Below, in pieces: positions 43,732-56,384 of a stretch of DNA of 64,000 nucleotides. The stretch is from Fragum whitleyi. Lineage: Eukaryota; Mollusca; Bivalvia; Cardiida; Cardiidae. The stretch covers positions 35,396,350 through 35,460,349 of the forward strand of contig OX411558.1 of assembly GCA_948146395.1 (NCBI GenBank), in the 5' to 3' direction. Numbering within the stretch: position 1 is the stretch's first letter; each line of letters begins with the position of its first letter. The notes beneath the pieces are model-generated. The model was not told the DNA's origin. It saw nothing but the letters and a program-made list of their open reading frames with translations, and made no database searches. The translations under genes and the position numbers were made by a program.

Positions 43732-44640
43732 AGAACAAGATGGTCTGAATGGCCCTAAATCGCTCGCCTGAAATTTTATGGTAAGTTGAATAGCACACTA
43801 TTAAAATTAGACTTAATGGTTTAGAAGGAACATTCTAGAAAAGTAGCATTTTATGCAGCTGTATAGATTTATTTTCAAATAAAGTAAAAAAATACCCTGC
43901 CTTCAAAACCCATATTTACGGGTCAACCGTTCTGGCAAAGTTTCACTGAAAATGGCCAAGTGGTTTAGATGATGGAACTAAACATTTCAAAAAATGCCGC
44001 CACCAACCCCCCCCCCCCCCCCCCTCCCCTCTGCCAAATCCTAATTGACGGGCAAATTAATTTTTTACGAACAACGTTTTGAAAGGACTTTGAAAGGGTC
44101 GTCAAAGCTTCATTGAAATTGGTCAAGAGGTGAAGGAGTAGATGTCAATTAAGATTTAAAAGTTGTAAAATGCCACGCCCTCAATTATGGACCAATCAAA
44201 TTTTTGTAAACAAGTTTTGGTAAGGGTCACCAAAGGATTATTTTGGTAAAGTTTCATTGAGATCAGCCGAATGGTTTAGGAGGAGGTGTCATACATAGAC
44301 TCCTAAGTGAAAAAAGTCACGCTCGGCCAAGCCCACAGTTATGGGCCAATCAAATTCTGAACAATATTTGAAGATGGACATCGAAGGAATATTCTGGCAA
44401 GTATCATTGAAATCCGCCCAGAAATTCAGGAGGAGATGTCGCTTACAAAATTTCTAAGTGAAAAATGCCACGCCCACATTTATCGGCCAATCAAAATTTC
44501 GCGAATAATTTTGCAAAAGGATCACAAAAGGATCATTCTGACAAAGTTTCGTTTAAATCGGCAATGTGGTTCAGGAAGAGATGTGGTTTGAAGTTTTCAA
44601 AGTGAAAAAACGCCACGCCCACATGTATGGGCCAATCTAA
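43732..44640 (+). mobile_element. Pearl-like element, 3' end missing
   Basis: 5' end AACAAGATGGTCTGAATGGC and TCGCTCGCCTGAAATTTTAT, then units with CATTGAAATCGGCC-type text and CACGCCCACATTTATCGGCC. A run of 17 C lies near 44005-44025. No 3' hairpin was found before the next SINE. Confidence 0.65.
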
Positions 44641-44771
44641 TAGGAAATTCTTCAAAATCTTCTTCTCTGAAACCAGAAGCAGACAGCTTCCATATTTGGT
44701 ATGAAGCATCATCTAGCAGGCCTCTAGCAAGTTTGTTCATATCAAGACCCTGGGGTCATTTTATTTTGTTT

Positions 44772-45040
44772 GAATGGGTTTTACGCCGCTTTCAACAATT
44801 TCGCATTTATATCGCGGCGGCCGGAGCACCTAACAATGGATTCCTGGTATTTCTTACACCTGTACTACCATTACACCCTTTCCTAGCCTCCGACTGCTAT
44901 CTCATATAGGTTTACGATTATCTACCCATTGGTGAGAGACAAACGTCGGAAAGGATATGTGCCGCCACCGGGGATCGAACCCACGACTTCCAGATTGGAA
45001 GTCTTATGCCTAACCAACTACGCTATGGTTGCGGCCTGGG
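44772..45040 (-). mobile_element. tRNA-derived SINE, family 1
   Basis: Minus copy with GGTTTTACGCCGCTTTCAAC at its tail end, CCGGCCGGAGCACC-type body text and GGGGATCGAACCCACGACTT in the head. Confidence 0.85.
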
Positions 45041-45049
45041 GTCATTTTA

Positions 45050-45810
45050 GGCTTCACCCGGGCACAACTCTTTTTACATAGAATCAAAGAGCGAAAATCT
45101 TCAAAAGTCTTCTTTTCTGAAGGCAGAAAGCTTTCATATTTGGCCTGTAGCATCATCTAGTGGGACCTACCAAGTTTGTGCATATCAAGACCCTTGGGTG
45201 ATGATTTGGGCTCACCGCGGGCGCAACTTTTTGTACAAAGAATCAAAGAGCGAAAATTTTCTTCTCTGAAACCAGAAGGCAGAAAAAGATCCTATTTTGT
45301 AAGTAGCATCATTTAGTGTACCTCTTCCAAGTTTGTTCATATCAAGACCCTTGGTGATAGTTGGGCTCCACCCGGGGGCAACCCTTTTATATAGATTCAA
45401 AGAGCAAAAACCTTCAAAATCTCTGAAACCAACAGGCAGACATCTTCCATATCATGTTTGTAATATTATACATTGGACTTCTACCAACGTTTTCAGGTCA
45501 TACCCCTGGTGTCATATTTGGGTTCTAGATGATTCCGCCTTTTATGCATAGACACAAAGGAGGACATTTTAAAAACTTGGTCTCTGAAATCAGAAGGCAG
45601 TGAATTTTCAAAATGGTCTCATTTAATTGTATTTCATGAAGTTTGTTCACTGCTTACCCAATTGTTCCTTTTTACTCTTTGCTGAAAACATTTCATGGTA
45701 TTTATCTTATTTAGAAATTTCCTTCTTGCTTATTTAATTGATGTGATGTCACAGGGGTCAAAGATAATCGGGTGAGCGATCTAGGACCATCATGGTCTTC
45801 TCGATCTAGC
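45050..45810 (-). mobile_element. Pearl-like element, 5' end at right
   Basis: Degenerate units of about 150 bp with AAGTTTGTTCATATCAAGAC and CAGAAGGCAGA, ending in GGGTGAGCGATCTAGGACCA and the palindrome GGACCATCATGGTC. The SINE at 44772-45040 seems inserted in the same element. Confidence 0.65.
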
Positions 45811-46149
45811 CCATTTGCACCGTGTATATCGGCGATGCATCTTCAGCGACTTTACTGAGATGGAATTCCCCAGGTAATGTGTCCCCTTTGAGGACTCCGA
45901 GGGCGGGCGGCGGGGCATCGCCGATGAAGAAATTGCTTTATCATGGCAACCTCAAAAAAAGCCAAGCGTGCCTGGAACTCTGACTCCGATGTAAAAGCTC
46001 TTTGTTCAATTTCGTTTCCAAAGTTCATTGTTATCAAAAGCATCGACCCTTATGACCCAGTTTCTCAACTGTCCCTACTCGTTAGTGAGAAATCAATAAA
46101 CGCAATCCTTGGAACACTTTAATCAGTGAAGACGCTAAAAATGAAACCA

Positions 46150-46870
46150 TTTTAGTTTAAGTATCAAAAAAAGATACAAGCTGATATTTTACAAAGATTC
46201 TTCAACATGAAGGTCAATGTAAACCCCCACGAAAGGCTCAATCAGTCTAAAGGTGTAATAAGATGTAGGGATTTGTCAAGATGCACCATTTCAGATATAC
46301 AAGACAATCTTAGGAGTCAGGGAATTACCGGAGTCAAACGTATTCAATTTAAAAGGGATGACAAAATAATCTTAAAAAAATACGTATATCGTGACCTTTA
46401 ATGAACTAGTGCTACCAAAGGAGATAAAAATTGGGTTTCGAATTGTAAAAGTAAATATTTTCGTTCCTAACTCACTTAGATGTTTCAATTGTCAAAAGTT
46501 TGGCCACCATGAAGATAGATGTTCTAGTGTGAAAACATTGGCCCGCAGACGAACAGACCTGTGAAAATGACAAAATGCTGTAACTGTGGACAGGAGCATG
46601 CTGCAAATTCAAGGCAATGCCCTAAATATTTTTCGCAGAAGGAAATCCTCGAGGTAAAATTCAAATAGTCTGTCTCTTTCTACGAAACAAAGAAAATCGT
46701 TGAGATGAGACAAGCAGTTTCAGAAACAAGTTATGCAAACAAGGCCAAATCTGTAGAAGTTGAGAAGAAAGAGCCTGGTCAATGTAGCAAGTGTGAGCGT
46801 TTTCTGAAACTTATAACTGAATTGTTTCCCAAAGAAAAGAATAAAATCAAACAAGCACTTTGAGATGAAT
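46150..46870 (+). pseudogene. LINE ORF1 remnant with CCHC knuckles
   Basis: Reads VNPHERLNQSKGVIRCRDL, LRSQGITGVKRIQFKR, then in other frames FVPNSLRCFNCQKFGHHEDR and CCNCGQEHAANSRQCPKYF. This is the nucleic-acid-binding ORF1 protein of Jockey-type LINEs, with two zinc-knuckle-like motifs. At least two frameshifts and stops break it. A TTAA MITE lies just downstream. Confidence 0.75.
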
Positions 46871-47007
46871 CGTTAAAATCTCCAGGCAAAGATCAAGAAA
46901 AAAAGCTCCATCTTCTGAAAATAATAAAACCAACTACTCAAGCAAATAAAGTGAATGTAAACAGAAACAGTCCAAAAAACAAATGTCTATACGTCATTCC
47001 GAGTCAG

Positions 47008-47232
47008 TTAACACTTTCCTGTTTTACAAAATTTTGAACCTGTCCAAATTCAAAGATTTTGCAGACAAAAAATTAAAGTCGATTTAATTTGAAAACCATT
47101 CAGTAGGGTAGAAAATAGTGTGGAAAAAGAAGAAATTGCTTGTCAGAAGCAATTTCTTCTTTTTTCACAATGTTTCATCAATTATAAAATCACTGGCACG
47201 TAAAAAGCAGGGATTATTAAGCAAAAGGTTAA
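47008..47232 (+). mobile_element. TTAA-target MITE, copy C
   Basis: TTAACACTTTCCTGTTTTAC to GCAAAAGGTTAA, with the hairpin module at 47119-47170. Same orientation as copy A. Confidence 0.9.
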
Positions 47233-47477
47233 AGAAAACTTCGTATTAATTTTGCGAAGGTTTCATCTCCAGCTTCGACTGGCAAGCGATATGGGACCAT
47301 CATGGTCCTCTTGTTTTAGAATACTTATTCAACAGAGTTCCCATTATATTCTGTTTGACGCACAGGTCATATATATAAATCGTTTAAACATGAAGTGGGA
47401 AATCAACATGGGTCCTAAAATAAATAAAATGAATTCAAATGTATCACTTTACTCATTGTAGAATTCTGCAATTTTAA

Positions 47478-47548
47478 GGTGCTCCAACCGCCAGGATATG
47501 TTTGAAAGATTGTTAAAAACGGCGTTAAGCCCCCTTTCAAACAAAACA
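47478..47548 (+). mobile_element. SINE family 1 tail fragment
   Basis: AAGGTGCTCCAACCGCCAGG and AAACGGCGTTAAGCCCC, a diverged 3' end only. Confidence 0.5.
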
Positions 47549-47760
47549 AATGATTCTCTTATCTGGACCTCTTGGTGATAATGACTTGTTTAATAAACGG
47601 TACACTTTTTAACGCCACTTCAATCCATTGTTCACTTCACATAGAGTAGACTCGAAGTCTATATTAGATGGATCGTAAACACACTGCCAAACCTGGAACC
47701 AGTCCATCTGTTTACAAGGACGCTGACTCCCAGACTACTTTCGGTTTCGCCCATTTAAAC

Positions 47761-48070
47761 ATGGCGAACAGATCGACTTTTTGTACGAGGAGGAATAAAT
47801 GTTTATTTATTTCCATATTTGGGTGTTCTGTGTTTATATTACTGTTTATGAATTCGGGGATGCTGTTTGGAGAGGCCCCGCGAGGTGAATTGTGTAAATT
47901 AAGTGATATTGAGGTGGAAGAGGATTTCGACAAAGAACGTTTTGCTGGGAGTTGGTACGGGGCTTATACTAAAGGGTTGACAAATTCTCTCATAGCTAAA
48001 ATGTTGGAGTTTTACGACGTGAAAATTAAATTCATTTTAAAGGAGGATGGGAACTTTGACATCGTGTCAG
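47761..48070 (+). CDS. Lipocalin copy 1, exon 1
   Basis: 103 codons plus one base, donor GTAATT at 48071. It holds the leader, the first Cys, the GxW motif and strands up to FILKEDGNFDIVS. In the paralogue this coding stretch is split by an intron within the GxW motif. Confidence 0.85.
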
Positions 48071-51000
48071 GTAATTACGAATGGACCTATTCATAGGGGG
48101 TGGGCATTGGAATTAATTGAAATTAAAAAATCAATGGAATTAATTGAGGCTTATCCTACTTTTTTTCAATTCTTGAAAACACGTTTTAATAATTGGGGTT
48201 GGGATGGGGGCTAAACAGATTTGAAATTTGGCCAATAAATAATAAATCACTCGACCATTTTTTTCTTTATTTATTTATTTATTTATTTTTTAACGATCCT
48301 ACATTCGTAAAGCTTATATATTTTGAATGTTTGACAAATTATTTTCACCGTCATCTGTCATTTCACAATACAAAAAACTCAAGATTTTGCCTAATTCGGA
48401 CTGTTGTTGCCTTATGCCAACTGAAAAATTTAAGTTTCTGGTAGAGAAACTTTAAATCCTAGTTTCATCCCAAATCAGCATTATATATTACGGTTTCATC
48501 TATTTATTCAATTCTATAAAGGTTATGTACGCTTGATTGAAACTCACTATTTAGGAAATAGGTGAAGGGTATTTGCTCCACTTCCCCAAATCGTCAGTGG
48601 GCGACCAAACATCGTATCTGCAGCTTTATTCAAGGTGTAGATACGACTTATGGTCGTCACACGACGAAATAATTTTACACATGGACGATAACCTGTGATG
48701 TAATACTGACCCGCCGTGATAACGATTATATTGTTGATACTACTGATAAGCCCTTAGGTTGGGCTGATAAAATACATACAATGCATGTATATCTCAGTAA
48801 GAACTTACAGATTTAACCAACGGCGAAAAGGGATATGCCAGAGGCTGTAACTTAATCATTGAAGATTTATCAATTTGCTTTCATGGAAGTATGAATTGAC
48901 AAATAGTAATCAGCCAGCAATGCCTTTTCAGAAGAAAGTATGGCAATAATTTTATTCATTCCATAACTCCGTTGAAACCTAAATCATGCTGATAAAAAAC
49001 CGCGGTAAAATTTTCCTGAAATCAACGTGCTCGGTTTACTCCTTGAGAGTCAGTATTTGTATTTAAAATACAATTTCCAAACACTTCTGGTTTAAAAGGA
49101 GGAAGAAAGGAGAAATCAGATTGTACAGCTTAAGATCAGACTGCATATATTTGCAATATGACCAGGCTCAAACATATTTGGGGTCCAGTTTGATATCGGT
49201 CGGGGTCTTTGGACTGCATTTCTCGAAATTCTAAAATTTGACTGTCACAAAATCTATATCTAGACTCGAAAAGAGTGATGTTAATTTCATTCATTGAGGT
49301 ATGAAACTTAAAGTCCCTACCACACTACCTAAGTATCGCGTTCCACGTATTCATACGTTGTTACAACAAGAGCATCGCCTACTGGAACCTACGCTTAGCT
49401 TTTGGGTGATGGATAGTGGATAAACATCGTAAAGGGACATAATTTGCACAAAATGTATCCAGCGTTATTCCCCTTGAAAGTAAAGGTTGCTCTTTTGAAA
49501 GTGAACATGTATGCCAATTTTAAGAGAATGCCTTCAGTAGAATCAGAGATGTCGCAAAATGTCAAAGTTTTGGCATGACAATGACGATGACAACGACATC
49601 AAGTCTATAGCAATACCTCGGGTTTTCTACGAAAACAGCCGAGCTAAATGTGGGATTTTAAGTATCATACCTCCATGAAGTCAAAAATTGTTTTTAAGGT
49701 GGATGTCTAAGCTGTGTCTCTAAATGAAAACGGGCTTTCAAAATGACGACTGCTTATGAAAAGAGACGTTGTGTTTATCTGGAAATTGTAGTCACCCGAT
49801 TTCATGCGTTTTAGCCAGGTTAGCTTCGAACCGTTCCAGAACAAGAAACTTAACGTAAGGTTAAGATTTAAGAACCGTTTAGAACAAGGTACTTTACGGT
49901 ATAGAACAAGATACTTGAATAAATGACAAAGCCAGTTATGAGGTGTCGAATTCAAATGTGAGTGACCTGTCAGGCGAAAAGGCTCAATCTAAGTTATACA
50001 TGGAATGTCTATCCTAGTCAGCCTTTGCGACTAATTATTTTTTTAAAAAAATCATAATTATTTTTTAAGGCAGTGGAACCGAACTATTTCCGCAACATAT
50101 CAGCACTCATGAAATTTCACAATGATAACCCGAGGTTTCCTAACGAAAATCATTAGGAAAATTCAGTTATCACTGTTTAAATCCACTACTAACGAAACGC
50201 TGCGGAACTAAAGCGGGTCAACTACCTTAAGTGCGACTACTGGTTGACCCTACTGGGCCGATTATCTATTCAAAAGTATTTTATCTAGTTCTCAGATGAT
50301 CTTTTCTTAGCGTGACGGGTCACAAATATTATCACATTGTTTTAGGTTCATTAGGTTAGGGGAGGGGAATTCTGAACAAGCTACAACATTGTCAAAATGG
50401 CATATTGAATGATTTCGGAATGATTTTGATATGATATTGAATGAGTGTTTGAAGCGCGTTTTGAGTGAAATTTAAGGGTGGTAATCCAATTTCGATAGCT
50501 TCGTCCAAATGGACGATATTATCGATATTATTTTCATTTACGTTTTCTGTGTAGGGTTTTTTTGACATGCAACACCTTAACTATGTCCAGGATTAAAAAA
50601 CGGTGCAAACTGCTAGCAAATTATACCCTGCTTTGCGTGTGCAATCATAATTTACAACCAGTTTACACCGTTTTGCCATCCTGAATTCAAGGCCGGTTTA
50701 ACTCTAGACTGGTCCCACTGTCAACTACCATAAAAGCCTGGCTTCAAATATGAGTCGATAATAGGACCAGCCTAGTTTACCTCTACTGAAACCATCCTTT
50801 GCAAATGTTAACTTCACGGATAATCCATAAGGCCCTTTTCACGTGACGACTAACAAATAAAGTGTACCCTCTGAACAAAGACTATGTTAGTCATTAGTAT
50901 ATTATGTGACCCGTCAAGCATAAAGATACCACTTGGGAAGTGCGTGAAGTGGCGACCTAGTCAGACTGCGCGTATTGCGCCGTCTGGCTAGAGTTACCAC

Positions 51001-54000
51001 TTAAAGCATTTTACTGTTTGTTTTGAATATTGAAGTTCGGTCCTTTATATAAGTTTTTAAAATCGCCTTCCGGTTGACCTTTAGTTAGTCAAATCTTTTT
51101 TTTTTTTTTTCTTTTTTTTTTCAATTCTTATATATTTCATTCGCTTTTCCCTTTTAGTCCCTTTGGCACGACGGATCTCGTTTTAAAGAGGCTTTTCAAA
51201 ATGTCAAGGGTGTCTCATATATTTTCCGAGTCTTTACGAGTAGCGTTTTAAAATGGCAAGGATTGCCTCATTATTTCTAAAAAAAAATGTATTATAATTT
51301 TCACATGACATACGATGACATTTGAAATGACATTCATTTTGATTCCTTTTAGAATTGTCAGAATAGCTGTCTATGGTCCGATAAATTACAATGTGGTGTC
51401 CGCGGTATAGAGGTAGATTGTCGGCCTCTTGACCCAAAGGTCCTAAGTTCGATTCCCGGGAGCGGCTATCAATCTTGGTTCTTTCATTGGCCCACACATT
51501 CGGTGCGAGTACTGGTGATTTTCCCAGGAAGCAGAATCGAGAGGGATTTATCTAAGTTGTGAGAACTTGTTTCCCAATCGATGTAAAATAGGTTTAAGTC
51601 AAACCATAAATAATAACGATATAACTCGAATACGGTATTGTGACTTGTGATTACAGTGCATTTGTATACAAACGACGAGTCACAATAGCGAATTTTACTT
51701 ATATAATTTTTATTTGCGTGTTGCGCTTTTGCGATGTTATTGTACTGTGATTCTAACACTTATGTATTTTTTCGGTTGTGCAATGTTTAAGTACAATTAT
51801 TATCCTTCGCACTCAAACGACAGGAAAAGGCCAATTGGGATGAATTTAACATCTTCTTTCCTTAATGTAATGGCACTTCTTTGCTCGATTAATCGTCATT
51901 TGACCACTTAAGGTAGTTGACCCGTAATAGTACCGCAACGTTTCGGAAGTCATGAATTTTAACAGTATTAACCGAGGTTTTCTAATGAAATCATTAGTAA
52001 AACTCGTCTTTTTATGTGAATGATAATGAATTCCGAAATGTTGCAAAAAAGCGTATTATAGACTAAAATTAGATAATTTTTCTCACAAAAAAACTTGAGA
52101 TCACAAATCAAAATACCCCATGATTCATGAGAACGAGGTAATTTTAACAAGTTGTCCCAGGGTCGATAAATCTAGTTTTCGGAAAGGGGCGACACTGGAT
52201 GACAGAGGATGAGCTTGGGCTAGATCTGTAAAAAAAATGCGTATGTGTATTGTACACAGAATCTCAAAGATTAATTATGTCTTTAAAATCGATTATTTTT
52301 GTTGGATTATCAAGGAAAGGGTTGCGCTGTTAAACAGCTATACAATGTTTCATTGTGCATTTGTACGTATAGGTAATAAACGAAGTTGTGAGATTGACAC
52401 TCAATCCTATTCTAGCCATTCTAAATCGCTCTCTCAGAGCTTCATTCCAGGCATTCCTCGCCACCACTTCATTAAAACCCATTTCATCAAACTGTAAAAT
52501 TATTTACTGAGATGAATGTGGAAGCATGTGTTTGACACACTGTTCTATTTATAGAAAAATGCTTTACCAAGGGGACGTAATGTAGATAATAGCAAAATCC
52601 GTTCATCGAGAAAGAAATAAAACATAATATATTACATTCCTTTAATTCTATTCAATACTCGCTCAATCCCATCATTCAATATCAATTTAAAATCGTTCAC
52701 CTAATATCAATCGCACAAAATGCTTTAAAGTCATCGTCATGTATGAAGCGTATGAAATGTCTCTCTAATTAAATAAATGATTTCTTTCCAGCAGTTCTTT
52801 AGATTATGAAGAAGAAGGTGCAGGCATTTAATGTAAGTGGACTACACAAGCTTAATTCTCGGATACCACGGGTCTCCCGATTAGCTAAGCTATACCGCTA
52901 TAGCAAAGAATAGGGGACCGAAGGATATACGAGGATGCAAATAGCATAGCTGCATTTCTATTCGAACTGTAGTTGTGAGTTTTTGATAGCTCGCAGAGAT
53001 AATTACCTATCAATTGACCTACTTTAAATTAATTCATTTCATTTTCAGTTGGTGGTAAATTTCTAGGGGCGTGGTGTCCGGAAGGTGAAGGTCACGCTAA
53101 TATACTGTCCGAAGATTTTCCACAAAAACTCAGCGTCTTCTTCGACACGCCCACCGGTAAAAAGATGGGGACAAAACCAGGATGGGTCCTTAAAACAGAT
53201 TATACAAGGTTTGTTCTATAACATACAGCCAAGTCACAATATACGTACGTACTATACTAAGTTTCAAAGGAATAGTTGCTGAATTTGTCATTTTCTCTTC
53301 TCGATTCTGACAAATTCGTTTAATCAATCGAGTTTTTTTATTTATCTATTTAGACACAATTTTCAAATCTTACACTAGTTTTTTTCTTCTTGTCACACCT
53401 TGCGTATATATACATAAATGTGACTTAGTATTAAGTCTTATGTTACAATGAATCCAATTAACATACCAATCGTCAGCGACTTTGGCTTTCTTATACAGTA
53501 ATTTACATTGTTAAATTGACACTCGATCCGAGCAAAGCTATCCTAAAGCGCTAACTCAAGGACCTATTCAATCATTCCAAACACTCACTCAGACAATGCT
53601 TTCAGGGATGAAAAGTGTAGTCAGACTAATTTGTAAACCAAAGACTGAAAACATTCACTGTCATCATTGTAACAGCATTGTTACTGATTTACTCTTTCAC
53701 TTAGTTCTTTGCTGTAACAGTCAACCCGTAACTAGCGCTAGAAGCATATATTTCGGACTGGTCAAAACAAAGATATAACCCGATTTATATAGATTTCTAG
53801 AGCATATTGACCGTGAGCTTTTAATCAAGTATTTACTCGGGTACTCAGACGAGACTATCTTACGTCTGATCGATCGGAATAAATACGGTGAATTTATCAA
53901 AATAAGTTCTAAGTATTTATGCAAGATAATACAGTGCACATGTGTACAAAGTTACTAGATGTGAATCGCTGAGGGATAAATAATTGCCCTGCACTGCATA

Positions 54001-55095
54001 TTGAGGAGAGAGAACGTAACTCTAACTCGACTGTGGGTTACCACAACGTCACAGATGCACCCACATGCTGTATTTGTGAAGTTTCAGTACTCCAGTGGCG
54101 AATAATTGAATTGTCACAAAGTTAGACAAATGAAATCAGAAGTTGATCAAAAATATAGATACATATGGGTTTATATAAATGAATATATCAATATGTGTGT
54201 TTTATAGTTTATTCTGCATGTATGTATGTATGTATGTATGTATGTATGTATGTATGTATGTATGTATGTATGTATGTATGTATGTATGTATGTATGTATG
54301 TATGTATGTATGTATGTATGTATGTATGTGTGCGTGTGTATGTGCGTGTGTATGTGTGTGTCCATGTGGGTGTATATGTAAATACGAGGTATTGGATATG
54401 GGTGTATATATTAGCATAGGTGTGATTACCCAGTGCACTAATGTCTCCTTTTATCATTTATTACTTTATACAATGTGTCTTTGAGATCTTCAGAAAATGG
54501 AGGAAATAAAGATATATATAAAGATAAAAAAAAACTACATTTAAAACAAAAATCGGTAGATAAAATTCACGATTTCACTAACAATGAATTTTGTAAGCAT
54601 ATGATGGGTTCGTGACAACATATAAAGCTATTCGCAGAATCTACACGTATATTTTATAAAAAGGAGGTAATCAATATCGATAATTTAAAAAAAAAATAGC
54701 GATATTGGATTACCTCACTTGAATTTCACTCAAAACTCGCTCCACACACTCATTCAACTTCATTCCAAAATCAAATCATCTTGTCAATTTCACGATGTTG
54801 TTAACTGTAGCAAGATTCACTCTAGTATGCCAACAGAAAAGTCCACCATCAGTACTTTCAGTGCTTTGATTATTATTTCAGCTACGCAGTGATATATTCG
54901 TGTTGGGACGAGACACCTAGCGGCCACTGTGCGGCGCCATATGCCATTGTTGTGACAAAAACTACTCAAAAACTGCCAGAAAAGACGCTCAAAATTATAC
55001 ACGGGGTAATAAACGGTGCTTGTATGGATGCAAAAAGTTTAAAACCAATCAAACATGTAGGATACTGTAAGAAAATCAGAGATTCTTACGATTGA
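47761..55095 (+). CDS. Secreted lipocalin, RBP4/purpurin-like (copy 1)
   Basis: Three exons (47761-48070, 53049-53208, 54882-55095) splice in phases 1 and 2 to about 227 residues. Lipocalins of this group carry small hydrophobic ligands (retinol in vertebrate RBP4) outside the cell; the ligand here is unknown. Exon 1 has a basic start, then a hydrophobic segment (LFISIFGCSVFILLF) fitting a signal peptide or anchor, then CKLSDIEVEEDFDKERFAGS with the GxW motif (GSWYG). Exon 3 has YAVIYSC, GHC, GACMD and HVGYC. With the Cys in exons 1 (ELCKL) and 2 (AWCPEG) these are the six positions paired in RBP4. I chose Met at 47761 for its AAACATGG context; an upstream in-frame Met at 47668 would add 31 residues. 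A minus-strand paralogue lies at 58759-62216. Confidence 0.88.
48105..49360. other. Lipocalin copy 1 intron, first part
   Basis: AT-rich, with a TTTA run near 48265-48290. No exon or mobile element recognised. Confidence 0.45.
49366..49640 (-). mobile_element. (TCG)n-type repeat, inverse copy
   Basis: ACAAGAGCATCGCCTACTGG at the left and ATAGCAATACCTCGGGTTTT at the right are the inverse of the ends at 26506-26957, with GACGATGACAACGACATC inside. Confidence 0.7.
50084..50225. mobile_element. CCGCAACATTTCGGAA palindromic MITE
   Basis: Arms ACTATTTCCGCAACAT and the inverse ending GCTGCGGAACTAAAGCGGGT surround CGAGGTTTCCTAACGAAAAT. Sisters at 51910-52048, 56385-56525 and 57905-58045. Confidence 0.75.
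50385..50510 (+). mobile_element. ACAGTTA-end MITE, left-end fragment
   Basis: Matches the left part of 56783-57212 up to GGTAATCCAATTTCGATAGC. Confidence 0.55.
50585..50705. mobile_element. Palindromic MITE with AAACGGTGCAAACTG arms
   Basis: AAACGGTGCAAACTGCTAGC and the inverse CCAGTTTACACCGTTTTGCC flank a CCCTGCTTTGCGTGTG core. Sisters at 58350-58490 and 61375-61440. Confidence 0.75.
50906..51178. mobile_element. TGTGACCCGTC-end MITE
   Basis: TGTGACCCGTCAAGCATAAA at the left, inverse-like CCCTTTGGCACGACGGATC at the right, and CTAGTCAGACTGCGC with its mirror inside. Contains a T-rich run at 51085-51121. Confidence 0.7.
51391..51605 (+). mobile_element. tRNA-derived SINE, family 2
   Basis: GTGGTGTCCGCGGTATAGAG (A-box side) and AGTTCGATTCCCGGGAGCGG (B-box side), then a body with CCCACACATTCGGTGCGAGT ending near ATGTAAAATAGGTTTAAG. 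Confidence 0.82.
51910..52048. mobile_element. CCGCAACATTTCGGAA palindromic MITE
   Basis: ACCGCAACGTTTCGGAAGTC and the inverse ATTCCGAAATGTTGC, with mirrored ATGAAATCATTAG centre. Confidence 0.75.
52050..53040. other. Lipocalin copy 1 intron, last part
   Basis: Degraded pieces of the ACAGTTA-end MITE (CACTCAATCC-type text at about 52395-52700). No gene seen. Confidence 0.4.
53049..53208 (+). CDS. Lipocalin copy 1, exon 2
   Basis: Acceptor TTTTCAG ends at 53048, donor GTTTGT at 53209. 160 bp, the same length and phases (1 in, 2 out) as exon 3 of the paralogue. Reads VGGKFLGAWCPEGEGHAN and KPGWVLKTDYT. Confidence 0.9.
54215..54330. repeat. (TATG)n microsatellite
   Basis: About 28 uninterrupted tetranucleotide units, then degenerate GTGTATGTGCG text to about 54375. 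All long open frames here are products of the repeat. Confidence 0.97.
54660..54808 (-). mobile_element. ACAGTTA-end MITE, internally deleted
   Basis: Keeps the arm TCAATTTCACGATGTTGTTA near 54786-54808 and a small palindrome of GGAGGTAATCAATATCG type. Ends 73 bp before lipocalin exon 3. Confidence 0.7.
54882..55095 (+). CDS. Lipocalin copy 1, exon 3
   Basis: Acceptor ATTATTTCAG ends at 54881. One base completes Ser, then 70 codons and TGA. Holds four of the six conserved Cys: YSCWDE, GHCAAP, GACMDA and GYCKK. Confidence 0.9.
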
Positions 55096-55124
55096 TGCTT
55101 TACGATTGAAGTTTGGGTGTGTAA

Positions 55125-55512
55125 AAAAAGTAACAACGTGCAATCGACTCTTATTCCGGTCAAAACCATTCTAATTTGCTCACACGGCGCTCAATTCATG
55201 TATTCCAATCACTTGCGAAAACATTCAAAAACGCTCCAAAATGACTAAAAACGGGAAAATTCAAAAACTCTATTCAAAATAAAAATCGACGATTCCACAG
55301 AATTAAATGTATTTTGAAAGCGTTTGATTGGTTCGTGAACACATGAGCACATAGAAAGCTAATTATAGAACTTATATGTATATTTTATTAACGGGGGCTA
55401 AGAAATATTGAATTAACTCCTTTTAATTTCATTCAAAACTCACTCATCGCACTCATTCCATTTCATTCCAAAAAATTATTCAGCTCGTTCATTTCACGAT
55501 TTTCTTACCTGT
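55125..55512 (-). mobile_element. ACAGTTA-end MITE, inverse copy
   Basis: Left TCAAAACCATTCTAATTTGC and right TTTCACGATTTTCTTACCTG are the inverse of 56783-57212, more diverged. Confidence 0.7.
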
Positions 55513-55918
55513 ATTTAATAGTTTACTTAATTTTAACAAAGTTTCGTCAGTTGGTAACCAAACTCGCCTTACTTAGATTCTTTATTCAAGCTGTAGTTAC
55601 GAATTTTTTTTCCACCTTTAGATTGAAAGAAAGAAAATACATGTATTTATTGATAACAACTTTTTTCCTGTCCAACTTTCAGGGTGCAAAAAAGTTTGCA
55701 AACGTTTAGTAATAAAACTTGCTTTGAACACAAACCGATGTACCGTTTTTAAACGTTTCGCAAACTATATTCTTCTTGAACACCACGCAAACGTTTGCGA
55801 AACGTGTAAAGAATAATATGCCGTTTTTCACACAAGGCGGGTAAATACTTTTGAACGTTTGCATCCTTAACACAAGGCATGCTAAGTTTATTTTAATTTA
55901 TAGGTATTACTATAATTT

Positions 55919-56156
55919 GAGCCAGCGCGTGACATGTCCATCATTTTGACATCTGTGAGAAGTGCAAACAATTGGCAGCATTGACAGTTACATAGAGTAA
56001 TTTGTAGACTTCATATTTGTCTATAGATACAATGAGACCTAATTTATCTACAAATTGCATAGTGAAGACTCTTGTCAGACTGTGTGGGTACACAGACTGG
56101 CAAGAGCCTTTGCTTAGTGCATGTTTGAAATAGTTGGAAATTTAACGCTCAGGCTC
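55919..56156. mobile_element. GAGCCTGTGCGTGAC MITE
   Basis: GAGCCAGCGCGTGACATGTC at the left, AACGCTCAGGCTC at the right, with CAGACTGTGTGGGTACACAG at an inner hairpin. Sister at 59971-60221. Confidence 0.78.
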
Positions 56157-56384
56157 ATTTTTGTCAATCATTTTATAACCAATTTATGAACAAATCTAGG
56201 ATTTATATTTTTTTGACAAACAATTTTATAGCGTAAATATTAAGTATTGACTTGCATATTCTGTGATCTTTTTATTGTGAAATAGTTTTTTATTTCGCCA
56301 GATTAATTCTATAATTACGTACGCTATAGTTACATAGTTGTGAAATGCTAATCGACGAGTCACTTTTGTTGCCTTGCAACCATG

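Noticed and set aside
45852..46043. 63-codon minus-strand frame in a locally GC-rich patch
   Set aside because: No recognisable domain, splice site or homologue within the window; only the local base composition stands out.
47668..47760. Upstream Met extending lipocalin copy 1 by 31 residues
   Set aside because: Not excluded, but it would bury the hydrophobic segment behind a long hydrophilic leader, and the Met at 47761 has the better start context.
54171..54484. Several long open frames on both strands rich in His-Thr-Tyr or Val-Cys-Met repeats
   Set aside because: They are translations of the (TATG)n microsatellite.
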